A stretch of 64,000 nt of DNA from Forficula auricularia (GCA_024734495.1 JALMQS010000828.1:3087101-3151100), one strand, 5' to 3'. Positions 22,151-34,040 are shown, counted from the stretch's first letter. A program made the numbers and translations. Notes: generated from the letters alone by a model not told the origin.

Positions 22151-22869
22151 GTATTATGAAAGATTAATCCAAATTTATTAATTAATTAAATTTTCAATTA
22201 TTTTATCAAAAATGGAACCAGAAAGTTCGATTTTGTTTGAAAAAATGTAATTAATTTTCTTGCACACCTTGCCATATTTAAAAACTACATTTCTGAACAT
22301 AAATATTTATTATTGAAAAGAAATATATACCACGGTTAAATTAAACTCCTTGAGTTCTTTCTGAGTCTTCAGATCGATCTATGGAATTATTTTTCTAAGG
22401 GTTGGTGACATTTCTGACCTTCTTTGACGGATTGTCTGATGAGAGAAAACTGTAACACTTCCTGTTGTTCATTTCCCTTTCTTTCAACATCGTAATTATC
22501 TATTTATAAATATATACAAACTAGACTTTTTAGAAATCTATCCCATCAAAAACATTATGATTATTTACCCATGTTTTTGTTTCTATTTCTAAAATTTCTC
22601 CGCAACTTAAATTAATTTGTATCTGATAGCTTTAAGACTAATTTTATTTTTGAAAATCTGTTATAATTTGAATTTTTATTTTAACCCTATGTTTATAATT
22701 CTTAAATTAAAAACTTATGTCTTTCGTTTCTTTTATCTTATTTGAAAACATTTTGTTTTGCCGAGTGTAGCAGAGATGTTGATTCATAAAGAGAAATCAA
22801 TGGATTGTCCACTGCTTGATCCAAATCAACATTTACATAATAAAATATATATTTAATTTATTTTTTAGA

Positions 22870-23125
22870 GAGAACTTTAGTTTCGAAGGTTTGACCTTCA
22901 TCAGTCTTTTAATTATAAATATTTTATTTGTTATTTCTTATGGGTTTAATTACTCCATTGGATATAATTCATTTTGTTATTATAGCGAGCTAGCCACATA
23001 AATGATTATGTTTTGTGATAGTTTGCTATAACAAAAATTCGAATGGGTAAATGAACCCATGAGAAATAACAGTTAGAATATTTCTAATTAAAAAATGATG
23101 AAGGTCAAACTCTCGAAACTATAAT
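22870..23125. mobile_element. Foldback with CTGATGA-type hammerhead-like cores
   Basis: The minus strand at 22877-22904 reads CTGATGAAGGTCAAACCTTC then GAAAC, with the hairpin AGGT/ACCT. The plus strand at 23095-23120 has the mirror copy ATGATGAAGGTCAAACTCTC then GAAAC, with the stem broken by substitutions. The arms further inward share AAATATTTTATTTGTTATTT against the mirror AAATAACAGTTAGAATATTT and the words ATGGGTTTAATTACTC and GGTAAATGAACCCAT. The GAAAC is followed by TAAAG or TATAA, not GTC. Confidence 0.6.
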
Positions 23126-23160
23126 CTCTAACATATAATAGGGTACTATAAATGTTTTAA

Positions 23161-23405
23161 ATTAGAAATTTGGTGCTGGATGAGGCTCGTGATTGTTAAA
23201 TTTCTCGACTGTAATTAAGATTATATTTCCCTTGTAGACCGAGGATGGCGTGAGAATATCCGCTGAAACGTCTCAAAAGTTTTTCTGGAGAATAAATGAT
23301 TATAATTATTATTGACTATAAGGAAATCTTGTTTTTCTTTTTCCTAACGAAGACATTCCACCTGTTTCCAAGGTTTTCAAGAGCCTCATCAGACACCAAA
23401 TTTCT
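23161..23405. repeat. Inverted repeat with degenerate hammerhead-like core
   Basis: ATTAGAAATTTGGTG and GATGAGGCTC at 23160-23187 are mirrored by GAGCCTCATCAGACACCAAA and TTTCTAAT at 23383-23407. Inside, 23239-23272 reads CCGAGGATGGC, a loop, CCGCTGAAACGTC: the hammerhead pattern with one substitution in the CTGANGA block (CCGAGGA) and an intact GAAACGTC. The retained box suggests descent from the same parent family. Confidence 0.5.
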
Positions 23406-23510
23406 AATATATATATATTCGTTATATGTATGTAGATGTTTATTTGCATCAAACAAAAGAAAACCACATTGATTTCTCTTTATAACATTTATCTTGAATC
23501 ATTTTCATAA

Positions 23511-23663
<153 letters not shown>

Positions 23664-23683
23664 TAAGACTGAACGATTTGCGA

Positions 23684-23722
23684 ATGCCCCCCTGAATCCC
23701 CATTTGGCCCCCCTCGCCCTGC
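23684..23722 (+). promoter_or_regulatory. Triple C-patch 22 nt downstream of the KH3 5' splice site
   Basis: The sense strand contains GCCCCCCTGAATCCCC, then TTTGGCCCCCCTCGCCCTGC. These are three to four C-runs in under 40 nt, just after the donor that feeds all alternative last exons. The architecture matches the multi-patch C-rich sites bound by three-KH PCBPs. A self-binding splicing switch is an inference. Confidence 0.4.
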
Positions 23723-23817
23723 TCATCAAAAGTTCCCTGCACTGTGTTTCTGATCCCGGTTGTTGTTCGGAGCCCGTTCGGGCTTGTTGTCGCTAGTATT
23801 TGCAGCTCTTTCCTCAG

Positions 23818-23941
23818 GTTACACGCCGAATTGGTCCGGCTGGAGGTCTCTTCGGCGTCGCTGCTCTCGTCAACGGACATGGTCAGCTCACTCGCCGCCG
23901 CCGCCGCTCTAGCGCTGCCCCCAACACCAACCCCTTTCTAG
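23818..23941 (+). CDS. mub: Alternative last exon 1 (tail RLHAELVRLE...)
   Basis: The acceptor TCTTTCCTCAG gives phase 2 entry and a 41-codon tail: RLHAELVRLEVSSASLLSST, DMVSSLAAAAALALPPTPTP, then F and TAG at 23939-23941. A second AG 12 nt upstream (start 23806) is in frame and would add four residues. The coding segment is GC-rich, against AT-rich sequence from 24050 on, and the frame fits exactly. I do not recognise the tail from other species, so it rests on splice sites, phase and composition. Confidence 0.65.
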
Positions 23942-24085
23942 AGATTCAAGTCCCGCCGCCTCTCTGATCATGATCACATCCGCAGACCTGAAAACCCATT
24001 TTTCTCATCATCGAGAGCGGATCCTCACATATCATTATCTCTTTCTCACTCTCTCTCTTCTCATAACCTTCAATTCGTTCCACAG

Positions 24086-24320
24086 GGTATTGTCCTACAT
24101 TGATTATTATAAATCCATGCAGATTCAACTCCAACAGTCCAGAGGGCCGACTGTCCCGAATCCTGACAAGCATATCAACAAGTTTTTTGAACCTTGTTCC
24201 AATCTCTTTTTTTGCTTACGGTTCCTAATCCAAAATCGCTCAATCAATCTCAAATTTTTATTTTATTTTTTTCTTATAATTTCAACAATCCTCAAGGATT
24301 CCTTATATAAATATCCTTAA
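24086..24320 (+). CDS. Candidate alternative last exon 2 (tail RVLSYIDYYKSMQ...)
   Basis: The acceptor CGTTCCACAG enters in phase 2 and opens RVLSYIDYYKSMQIQLQQSR, GPTVPNPDKH and further AT-rich codons to a stop at 24318-24320. The first 30 residues look like plausible protein. The last 40 are hydrophobic and low-complexity, so the true stop may be reached in another way, or the frame may be chance. Lower confidence than the other tails. Confidence 0.3.
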
Positions 24321-25504
24321 CAAAATTTTCAAAATAATCAAATTCCATTAATATTTTCGCGCTTAACTAAAAAAACATTAGTTATTTCTATTAATTGATC
24401 GCATCTTTCGCGAAATTATCATTGGAATTATTAATATTTGATTATATCTGATTTCTTTATAATTTATCGTCCCCAATATTTCTTTTACCTTAAAAATTAA
24501 TCATGGATCCTTTGCCAAATCCCATTTGCATTCATTTTCCTCGGGAAGTGAATTTTTTATTTATTTATTTTTTCTTTCTTTCTTTTATTGAATACGAAAA
24601 CAGAAATTTAAATTTTTTATAATCAAATAAAGAAAAAAGTCTAAAGCAAACTAGAAATTGGAACTTGGCCGAAAAGGCTAATCGTATTTTTTTAATTTTT
24701 TTATTTCTTTTTTTTTAATAGACATATAATGGAATTTTAAAAATGATATTATCATCTTTTAGATTATTTATTTTATTTATTTTCTATTTATTTATTTATT
24801 TATTTATTATTTCCAAAAGTCTGGGGTTTTAGTGAGTTTGGGGTTTAGATTTTTGTATTCTAATAAATTGAAAAAAACAATATCTTTTTAATAACTAAAA
24901 TTCACTAAGCAAAATTTACCTATAAAATTATCCCTAAATTATCCTATTTTTTCTTTAAATCGAATGCAGGTGACTGACTATTCCATCAACAGTGTGTACT
25001 AATATTGCAGCACTTGTAAATTATACGAATTTATCTCTATTTATTTGTTTACTTCACAAGTGGTTGACTTGTAATATCGGCTCATACTTTTTGTGGATTA
25101 GAACTCAGATCTTTTATTTTCTATAATTTTCTTTGCTTGGTTATATATTAGGTAACTAAATTAATTACTTATGATTATCACCCTTCACGAATTAATTTCT
25201 TCCAAATGTATTATCTGATATTTGATTATTATTAGTGACCATCTCTTTTAAATTGTAATCTTCAATTCTCAGGTATTTGACTTCAGCTAAATAAAAACAA
25301 ACAAAATAAATTTAATTGCGACTTTTCCTTTCTTTTATTAGAGACTTTTTCAATTTTTGACGTTTATCTTATTAAATATTATTCTTTTGATTAAAAGAAC
25401 ACATTAAATAATTTACATTGATAATTTTAGAATAACTTACATTGCCTGACAATCAATTCAAGATCTTAAAAAAGTTTATCTAAAGATCAGAGATTCATCT
25501 ATTA

Positions 25505-25898
25505 AAAAAAATAATTTTTAAGAAAAAAATAAAAACCGACTTCAAAAATTAAATGCAACAAATAAAATCCACTAAAAGGTATAAAATAATTATTATCTTA
25601 TTTAGTTACAACTAAACGACGAAATATTAACATGAAATTACTTTTTGAAGTCGGTACCAAACAAACCATACCTATAAGCGAGCGTACCCGCCAAACGTAC
25701 TAAGTAAGATCCGTCGAGTGCGATTCATAAAAGGTATATGTTTGGCACCAACTTCAAAAGTAATTTCATGTTAATATTTTGTCGTTTAGTTGTAACTAAA
25801 TAAGATAATAATTATTTTATACCTTTTAGTGGATTTTATTTGTTGCATTTAATTTTTTGAAGTCGGTTTTTATTTTTTCTTAAAAATTATTTTTATTT
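25505..25898. repeat. Long near-perfect inverted repeat with GAAGTCGGTT ends
   Basis: Arms of about 150 bp. The left arm carries AACCGACTTCAAAAATTAAA, AAATCCACTAAAAGGTATAA and AAACGACGAAATATTAACAT. The right arm mirrors each in reverse order and ends TTTTGAAGTCGGTTTTTATT. The loop (about 25665-25735) holds CGAGCGTACCCGCCAAACG. The arm similarity is high, so the RNA would form a strong hairpin and the insertion may be fairly young. Confidence 0.85.
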
Positions 25899-26250
25899 TT
25901 CTCTTTTTAGTGATGTTATTAATAGTGATCATATCATCAGAACTTGACCAAATTAATATGACACCATCCCTAAGACACCCCTATCGGATAAAAAAAGAAC
26001 CATCGAAATCGGTTCATAAACAAAGAGGTTAGGTCTAAACAAACCTAATAAAAAAGGTCTAATACCTATGAAAAAAAATCGAAAAAAATGGGACCAATCG
26101 GAAGCTAGACTGGACCCAATGCAAAAAAATTTTCAAAATCGGTTGACAATTGGCGGAGATATGAGGTAACATAGGCACAAAAAAAAAAAAAAAAAAAAAT
26201 TCAGTCGAATAGAGAACCTCCTCCTTTTTTGAAGTCGGTTAAAAAATTAA
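25899..26250. mobile_element. Right part of the GAAGTCGGTT-ended element
   Basis: Continues from the hairpin to a third mirrored terminus, GGAGG-type text followed by TTTTTTGAAGTCGGTTAAAA at about 26227-26246, with a run of about 21 A at 26180. Words such as AATCGGTTGACAATTGGCGG and GAGATATGAGGTAAC recall a repeat that I remember as common in lepidopteran and hemipteran genomes; the match is from memory. No coding capacity. Confidence 0.55.
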
Positions 26251-26573
26251 ATTAATACTCCGTCTTTTCATAAAACGCCTTGAGGTTATGCAAGCGAATC
26301 GGCTTGGCTTTGTCAAGGTTGCGGATATTTCAGGGGTTTCCATTCACGAGTCAATTAAGATATTAAGGATTCGGGGATAGGAGATTCGTTCAATGAATTA
26401 GTTAAATGCATAAATTGTAAAATTTATTTTTCCAATTATTTTTCAATGATTAACTCTTTTCAAATATAGAAGTATAGTAATAGTATACAGTAGACCTAAC
26501 TTTACTGGACAATTTTTTGTGTTAATCAAAAACTATGTAATAATATTATTTACATATTGGATATTGTTGATTT

Positions 26574-26967
26574 TTTAAGAGCAAATCAAAGAGGGTGCCC
26601 TTTGTTTGGTGTTTATATATACGAGTATATATAAAATCGAAGGTGTGTGGGGCCACATCAAGGGTCGCCAAAACGACCTACGGTCTCAAGTCGAAAGACT
26701 TTAATAGACCGAGTAGCACGCAGAGCATATGTAAAGGTTTACTTACATAAATAAAGAATCTTAGAGCCTTAAATATAAATTAAGAAAACAAATTATATAT
26801 ACCAGTCTTTAAATAAAAAACAATATATTAAAGTATATAGCTTATAATTTATAATTTTACCTGTATGGGCACAACATTTAATTTTATACACGCTTAATTT
26901 TATACAGCTTGGCGCGGTCTTGTTTCCACCAAGCAGAGGACACCCTCTTTGATTTGCTCATTAAAAA
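26574..26967. mobile_element. MITE, GGACACCCTCTTTGATTTGC family
   Basis: The left terminus AAGAGCAAATCAAAGAGGGTG is mirrored by CACCCTCTTTGATTTGCTC ending at about 26959, both flanked by T6/A6 runs. The first arm then reads CCCTTTGTTTGGTG and the second CCACCAAGCAGAGGA, so the repeat is about 45 bp. The interior of about 300 bp has a GC-richer patch (GGGTCGCCAAAACGACCTAC) and no transposase. Related termini occur at 5954-6271 and 37203-37348. Confidence 0.7.
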
Positions 26968-27375
26968 AGCTTGGGAAAAAGTCTTTAAGAATAAAATCAA
27001 AACATCTCGATTAAATTAATTTTGTTTTCATATTCCGAAGCTCAAATACTTATGAATCGATATTTATAATTTAAATTTATTAGCATTAATTTATTTACAA
27101 TTTAAATAACTATTAATTTAGAAAAAACTAACTAAATTTCTTGGCCAAAATTTCCAAAACATTTAATGTAGAATATACCATTTAGTAATTATTATCCATT
27201 TGATTTTACATTCAAGAAAAACTAAAAGTTTTTCAATTCAAAAATTCTTTGAAAGAATCTCTAGTGATTTTCTATTTTGGGTGAAAGTTAATAAATAAAT
27301 ATTAGATAATTTGATTAAAATAAAACAAAAACATATATGATAGTGATAGGTGATATTGTATCTTGGGATTCCTTA

Positions 27376-27590
27376 GGGCCGGTTGTATGTCGCAAAGTAA
27401 ATGCTTTTTACCATTAACCAAGGGTAGATGGTAAATGGAGGCACTGGGATGGCCAATCAGATGACAGGCACTGAAAGTTCTGAAAGCACTGAAAGTTCCT
27501 GTCATCTGATTGGCCATCCCAGTGCCTCCATTTACCATCTACCCTTGGTTAGTGGTAGAAAGCATTTACTTTGCGACATACAACCGGCCC
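27376..27590. mobile_element. PIF/Harbinger-type MITE with TTA target duplication
   Basis: The termini GGGCCGGTTGTATGTCGCAA and the exact mirror TTGCGACATACAACCGGCCC are flanked by TTA at 27373-27375 and 27591-27593, the 3-bp duplication expected of PIF/Harbinger. The two arms stay nearly identical to the centre (ACTGAAAGTTCTGAAAGCAC), so the 215-bp unit is one hairpin. High arm identity suggests recent activity. Open frames on both strands here are mirror artefacts. Confidence 0.88.
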
Positions 27591-29417
27591 TTAGTCAGGT
27601 ACCTCAACCACTCACTCAAAACTGGTTCGGACTTGAAATTTTTCTTTCTTTCATTCTATAGCTTCTTATTTTACAAATACATAATTTCTCTTTCTATAAA
27701 TGCATCAGGGGACATTACTTTTTCTCTTCTCACTTTCGCTTTGTTGATTTTCTTTTTGGTCTCTTTCTCGCTTTCTTCCTTAATTTCTCATCGTTGTTTT
27801 ATTTATTTTCTGCTCTCTTGTTATTTTTTATTTTACAATTTTTATTTATTCCTAGCAATTGTTATCACTTTGTTCTCTATTCGGGATAAAAGAAAAATTA
27901 TTATCTTGTTGTTAAAATATCTATTATTTATATATAAAAAATATATATATAATTATAGTTAAAATAGAAAAAAATGCAATCTAAATAAACATATATATAT
28001 ATAAATATTCTTATATATAATTATACATATTGGATATTGTTGTATAGAATTTCTCGCTTTGAAACCCCAACTAATCCATATAACAAGTCTTTATTTATTT
28101 ATTTATTTATTTACATTAATTTTAATCCTTTTAGACCGCTCTTTTACCAGGTGATTTTGACTGTATCTACTCAAACACTTATTCAAATCAAGATCCTGCA
28201 GATCCCTCAAGAAACCGCCGCTAAGCAAAAGAATTCCTCTCAAACAATTGATTACATGTCAACTTTTCCATTTTTACATTGATACTGCCCTCCTTTCCAC
28301 CCCATTCTAATTATTATTATTATTATTTATTTATTTTCTATTCACAATGAATCCTATTTTATTTCATGATTCTTTATTCTGGCCCAACCAACCCCGTGGC
28401 AAAAGATTAAAAACAAAAACCTATATCTGTTTTAAAATTATAAAATTATCAAGGATTGTCTTTTATTTTAATTTATTTTTAATTATTATTATTTTTTTTT
28501 TAATCTTTTGTCGATTTTTAATTCTCCTTGCTCATTTTTTCTGAATTTGATAACACAACTAAAGATTTTTATTAATGTGGAGACTTTTTTATTTTTAATT
28601 TAAATGAAAAATTTATTTATGTTTTTTTTTTACTATTTATAATTCGATTTAATTTGGTAATCTAATCATTTTTAATTGCGCATTTTTTTTTATTTATTTA
28701 ATTTCATAATTCAATAAAAATGATTATTTTAAAGATAAACGTAAAAAATAACCTTCATTTAATTCAAAAATAGAATATTTGGTCAAATTAAATGTTTCTC
28801 CCATGAATAAAAATAAATTTGTGTATTGTATGAAGAAACCATGAGCATGAAACCGTCATTTTCCCCCCAATTTCCAATTATAATACATCAATTGGTTTTA
28901 CCGCATCCTTTCGACAGGATCATTCCATAAAGAAAGCGAAGTTGTTGAAGTTTGTTAATTTCTCAATTTCCTTTCTTGTTTATTATTTTTATTTATTTGT
29001 TTTTTGAATGCAGAAGGGTTTCGAATTTGTGAATTTCACTGATTAGGGAATTCAAAGAAAGGTTGGAAAATATATTTTTTTCATGGGTAGGCTCACTTGC
29101 ATGAGATGGATTGGGTGAGGTGGAATTATAATTTATTGGGTCTATTTTTTATTTATTATTTATTCTTTATGTTAAACTCTGGTATTCTAGGGAAACAAGA
29201 TTTAAATTTTTATTTTCGATTTCGGTTGATTCGCCTCTCCTTTTCCTTCTCATGAGGGTTAGCTAATAGAATAGAAAGGGGTGTTTAATTCGGGCGGGTT
29301 GTAGGGTGTAGGGTGGGATCCTGTCGATATGATGAGGTAGAATGTCCCTCTGAGTAAAGCACAACTTACCTGCTCTTATCTTACCCGGTGCCTGTCTCTT
29401 TGTTCCTTGTCCAACAG

Positions 29418-29784
29418 TGTTGAACTGCAGAAAGCTAACCTTGAGGCCCAAAATCCCGCCACCCCAGGCGCCCAGGGGGGCTCGGCCCCCGGCTCTAGCA
29501 CCAGCGGGCCTTCCTCTACGGCCTCCCCTTTAGCCAGTGCGATCCCACTCGCCCAGCTGCTCTCAAAACCGGGTGCCCTCAACGCTCTGTCCAGCTTGAC
29601 CGCGCTGGGTGGCCTGAGCGAGCTCTTGGGCGGCGGCGCGAGTTCGACGCCCGTACAGACGACTGGTGTCCACCGCTCCCACAAGAGCTTCACGCCCAGG
29701 CTACGAAGCCCCGGCTCGGGAAACCTTGGGCCCCAGGATAACAGCAAAGTCAAGTCCGAGCGAGCCAAATTCGCTCCCTACTAA
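29418..29784 (+). CDS. mub: Alternative last exon 3 (tail SVELQKANLEAQ...KSERAKFAPY)
   Basis: The acceptor CTTGTCCAACAG enters in phase 2. The AG of the previous exon plus T gives Ser, then VELQKANLEAQNPATPGAQG, a Ser/Pro/Gly/Ala-rich middle (PLASAIPLAQLLSKPGALNA, LSSLTALGGLSELLGGG), VHRSHKSFTPRLRSPGSG and the end KVKSERAKFAPY with TAA at 29782. The basic C-terminus ending KSER.KF.PY matches what I remember of insect mub long isoforms. GC-rich coding. This is probably the main full-length C-terminus: low-complexity with a terminal basic motif. Confidence 0.93.
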
Positions 29785-30113
29785 GCGACAACGCAGTCCA
29801 GTCAATCTACTGATCAACTTTACATCAGAATACAAACAAGTTTTCATTATCTTCTTATCCAACTGATACAGATATATTAAAAATAGGATTAAATCAAAAA
29901 AAGAAGAATCGTTTGATTCCATTCAATTCTTATTATTAACATTATTCTTAATTAAGATATTTTACAAAATTAGTTCGTAGATAAAAAAATTATTTTTTAT
30001 TTTTATCTCGATTTATTTTTACATTGAGATCATTGATTATTATTAATATTATATTTTTTGTCATTTGTAATTATATCAACTTGTATATTTATATATATTT
30101 ATATATTTTTTTC

Positions 30114-30119
30114 AATAAA
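30114..30119 (+). other. Candidate poly(A) signal for the 29784 isoform
   Basis: AATAAA about 330 nt after the stop, in TTTTTTCAATAAACTTAC. Chance AATAAA is frequent in DNA this AT-rich, so support is weak. Confidence 0.25.
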
Positions 30120-31941
30120 CTTACTTCTATAGCAAATGGCCAAATAGTTTTCAAATGTTCGAAATTTCTTATGAGAGCAAATTTCTTATTAAAAAAAAAA
30201 CAAAAAAAAAAAATAGTTTGTATTTTTTATGGTACAAACTTAAATGAATAATTCTTTAGTTTTATAAAGTTGAATAAAATTTCATTTAAATTTTGACTAA
30301 AAACGTGTCGTTCTGGCCAGAGAATATTGAATATATTTTCAATATCTTAAAAATAGTTAATTGAAACCACCTTATCAGACTTTTCGAACATTTATCACAA
30401 ATATAAAGATATCATTGTTATATGCTATAGTCGTTAAGGCATTTAAAAAAAAGGAAAAAATTCAAAAATTAGGTTTTAGGACATTCCAAAAAGGAATCGT
30501 CTGTCCTTCTCTTTCAATAATATGTATTTTAATTAAAACCTACCTAAATCCCATTTTCCTGTCCTTATTTCTTATATTGTCATTGCATTGGAATGTCTAG
30601 AGATATTTAAAATTTATTTTGTTTTGATCCTTATTTTTTATAATATCAAGTAAATGGAATATGTAAAATATTTACTATCAAATTTATTGATCATTTGATA
30701 TTTATACTAAAAATTAGAGATACATGGTAATTCCAAAATGTTTGTGATATCTTTTTAGTATCGCAAATCAAAGTGTGTCATGTTTTAGAAAATTAATCTC
30801 TTGTTTTTTTTAATATATAATTTTTCAAATGAGAATTGAGTCATTCATTTATTTCTATAGAATCAGTTGTATTTCATTTTTTTGTTTTTTTTTTCATTCC
30901 TTCAACAAGCAAATATAAAATATTTTTTTAGTCCTTAAAAACATATCATCTTACTTGATATAGAAACATAGATAAAATAGAGATTTCTCTTTTTTTTCAA
31001 ATAAGTTTTTTTTTTGTTAATTTAACATCAATAAATAAAAAAAAAATCCAAATAATATTTATTTGTTTTATTTTACAATTATTTTTTTAATTTTTATTCA
31101 TCTTATTAAAATATATTAGAATCTCGGTTAAAACCTATGAAATAATGTTTCAACCCCTAATTCTGGGGGTCGTTTTCAAATAATTAATATTGATAAAGTG
31201 GTAAAATTTTAATCATCGTGACAGCACAATGAGTATATACAGGGCATTTTTTCATTACTACTTATCAAAAAAAAAAACTTTCTCTGGTTTTAGCCGAAAT
31301 TACAACAGTCAAAAGTTGAACTCGAAATGTTCTTAATTATTTAATCTTATATATGAATTTATTTTTGGCTCATTTCTGGTAATATATTATTATTAATCAA
31401 TCTTTAGAATTGAATATTTATCAATTTTAAAAACACAATACAAATTAATTATTTGATCATAGAATTCTTATTAAATAAATGTGTTTAAATATATACCTGC
31501 ATATATCTACATCTCTAAACTATTAATATAGAGATACAGATATATATATATTAATATCTATATAATAGACAATAAATGTGAACAATTATTAGACATTTTT
31601 TTGTCTTCTTGATAAAAAAAAAAAAAAAAAGATAAAAAATATATAAATGTATATCGGAATCTCTAAATGGTCATTAAATTTAAAATTCTTCTGAATAGGG
31701 TGTGTGCGTGTGCATAAAAATTTAAATTTAAAAGTTTCAATAATAGTCGATAGCTATAGCTAAATTAAAAATATTAAATATCTATATATTTCATAGTTTT
31801 GAAAAATATTAAAAAATAAATAAGTTGTAGTTGAAACCAAAAACAATGGTGGTCAATATATACCTAAACTTTCTTTCCATTTTGAAATATATAGAAGACC
31901 ATTTTTTTAATTGAATAGAAAATATATATATATATATATAT

Positions 31942-32123
31942 GTTAACGATAGATGAACGCGAAAGTTAATACTTTAATCCGGTCACTGCCCTATTTTGGT
32001 TCAATTGGGACCAGACTCGTTTTGATACTGAACCAAGAGTTGAAAAAAGATAATGGTCCCAATTGCACTAAAATAGGGCAGTGACCGGATGGAAGTTTTA
32101 ACTTTCGCGTTCATCTAGTTAAC
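31942..32123. mobile_element. Palindromic MITE with GTTAAC ends
   Basis: The left arm reads GTTAACGATAGATGAACGCG, AAAGTTAA and TCCGGTCACTGCCCTATTTT. The right arm mirrors it and ends CGCGTTCATCTAGTTAAC. The loop is TCGTTTTGATACTGAACC. The 182-bp unit sits within TA-rich sequence. Target duplication is ambiguous because the ends are themselves palindromic; superfamily unassigned. Confidence 0.75.
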
Positions 32124-33561
32124 ATATAAACATTCTAAATGAAATTTATTATTGAATATCTGAACAAAATTCATCTATTTCGATTCCCCAAAGAATCAGA
32201 CAGATGGGCATTGTAATAAATTTATATATATATATATATTGTTTGTGGGAATACATCTTTAAATCTAAAAACAATTCAAATTAAGACTCCATAACTTTTA
32301 TTTTTTAATATTTTTCAAATCAAAAAATACCTATTCAAAATTTTTCAATTAAACTTTCGGATTCATATTAAAATTTTTAAATTTAAATTTTTACCCACTC
32401 ATCCTATTGAATTTATAATAAATATCTGGCCACATCTTTCACATAATTCGATTCGATACTTATCAATACATAAATAAACATAATGGAGAAAATGATGATA
32501 TTCATAGGTATAGATATAAAATTTTATTTTTCTTCCTGATGGTGTAATTTTTTTTAACTTATCTTTAAAATGTAATTCTTCACTTTTTATTAGACGTTTT
32601 TTTCTCTATCTGTAAAATATAAATATTTTCTTGTATTAGAAAGAGTGTTTTCAATGTGAATAAATTTTGTTATAATTTAGACACTTCCAAAATTAGTGTT
32701 TCATTGAAATGAAATAAAAATAAATATAAAAATGTGATGGATTTTCTAACGACTATGCATATCAATATCGGTTAGTTCTTTAAATTATATTTTCAGTTTC
32801 AATGTTTCTTTCCCTAAACCATGCACTATTCATTTTTCTTCTTTGCTTTATATAAAATGAATTGATAAAAAAAAACTTCACTAGATGTTCAGAAAAAAAT
32901 AATACATACATTCAATTGTTTTAACAAACTACTTAATATTAACAAAATTGATAATTTTATTGATGTCATTAATTCACTTACTTATCCATTGAATTATCAG
33001 ATTTATTTTTTCTAGAAATATCTACTGAATATTTTTCAAGGCCTGAATAGAATTACTAATCTAAAATAACAATTCTTAACAAATAATTATCATATTTAAG
33101 AATAAATTTCTTATTATTCGAGCCTAAAATGTTAATTTTAATATCAATATCGGTCGACCTTCTTCATGCAGGTCGAACAGATTTACTTGCATGGATCGAA
33201 GTGTGCTCAAATAGAACTGAAAAAAATTAGGATTTTAAAAATTATGAGAGCCCAACGAATATACCAAAGCATTTTCATTACATTTCATAAATAAATAAAT
33301 AATTTTACTGGTTTTAGCTAAAGTCGTAAAATCTTAAATGCTGTTCTGTTTTACTATATAAACAATTATTATATCGTATTTGTGACTAATTGATTTATTA
33401 AACAACCAATTTATTTTTTTTTTACTTATGGAAAGTGGTGTTTATTTATTATAAGTTTCCTGTATTTGATTCGATCGCGAATCGAAAGCAGGTGATTTTT
33501 GTCAAATATTAAGTGAAAATAATATCCGAATTTATATATTTCTAACTTGAAATAATGAAGT

Positions 33562-34040
33562 TAAATAAATTTATAATTTTCTCATTAATATATCAAAGAA
33601 TAATAACATTTGACGAGAATTGTTTTTGATCGCACTTTTTAAACAATATATTTATTGCGAGACCACTGCTGGTTGAGGCTATTGGAGTCTGCTGAGTTTT
33701 AAGTTAAACACCTAACACACGTGTTAACAGATCTAGCGCGCTGGACTGGGGGATTGAATATATAACATCTCAGATTACAAAATCCATTTGGTGATCCATA
33801 TCAATGTTTGATATAAAAAGCGTCATGCGGGCTAAACGCGAAATGATGCTGGATTATAACTAAATGGATCATATCTTTTTCATTCTCTCTTGGTCCAGAC
33901 TTAAGACTCAGCAGACTCCAATAGCTTCAACCAGCATTGGTCTCGCGATATATATCTTGTTTAAAAAGCGCGATCAAAAACAATTCTCGTTAATATGTTA
34001 ATTGATATATTAATGAAAAAATTATAAATCAATTTATTTA
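33562..34040. mobile_element. Large foldback, about 480 bp
   Basis: Outer arms AAATTTATAATTTTCTCATT and mirror, then GACGAGAATTGTTTTTGATC, GCGAGACCACTGCTGGTTGA and GGCTATTGGAGTCTGCTGAG. Each is mirrored on the right (CTCAGCAGACTCCAATAGCT, CAACCAGCATTGGTCTCGCG, GATCAAAAACAATTCTCG). The loop of about 170 bp (33715-33880) contains CTAGCGCGCTGGACTGGG and GCGTCATGCGGGCTAAACGC with no coding frame. It may be a MITE with an unusual GC-rich core. Confidence 0.7.

Larger units (their letters stand above)
23942..29417 (+). other. Intron between early and middle alternative last exons
   Basis: Very AT-rich, with many TTTA repeats. Features found: a GAAGTCGGTT-ended element with a long inverted repeat (25505-26250), a GGACACCCTCTTTG MITE (26574-26967) and a Harbinger-type MITE (27376-27590). 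Apart from the candidate exon at 24086, the segments 23942-25500 and 27600-29400 contain no recognised gene or repeat. Confidence 0.55.

Noticed and set aside
27302..27661. Mirrored open frames with the same peptide on both strands
   Set aside because: They are the Harbinger-type palindrome read in each direction.
28151..28282. Open frame after TTTTTACCAG that could be another alternative last exon
   Set aside because: Entering in phase 2 gives AG plus G, then TGA at once. The longer frame needs phase 0, which the KH3 donor does not supply.
29376..29768. 130-codon minus-strand open frame
   Set aside because: Antisense shadow of the GC-rich exon at 29418-29784.
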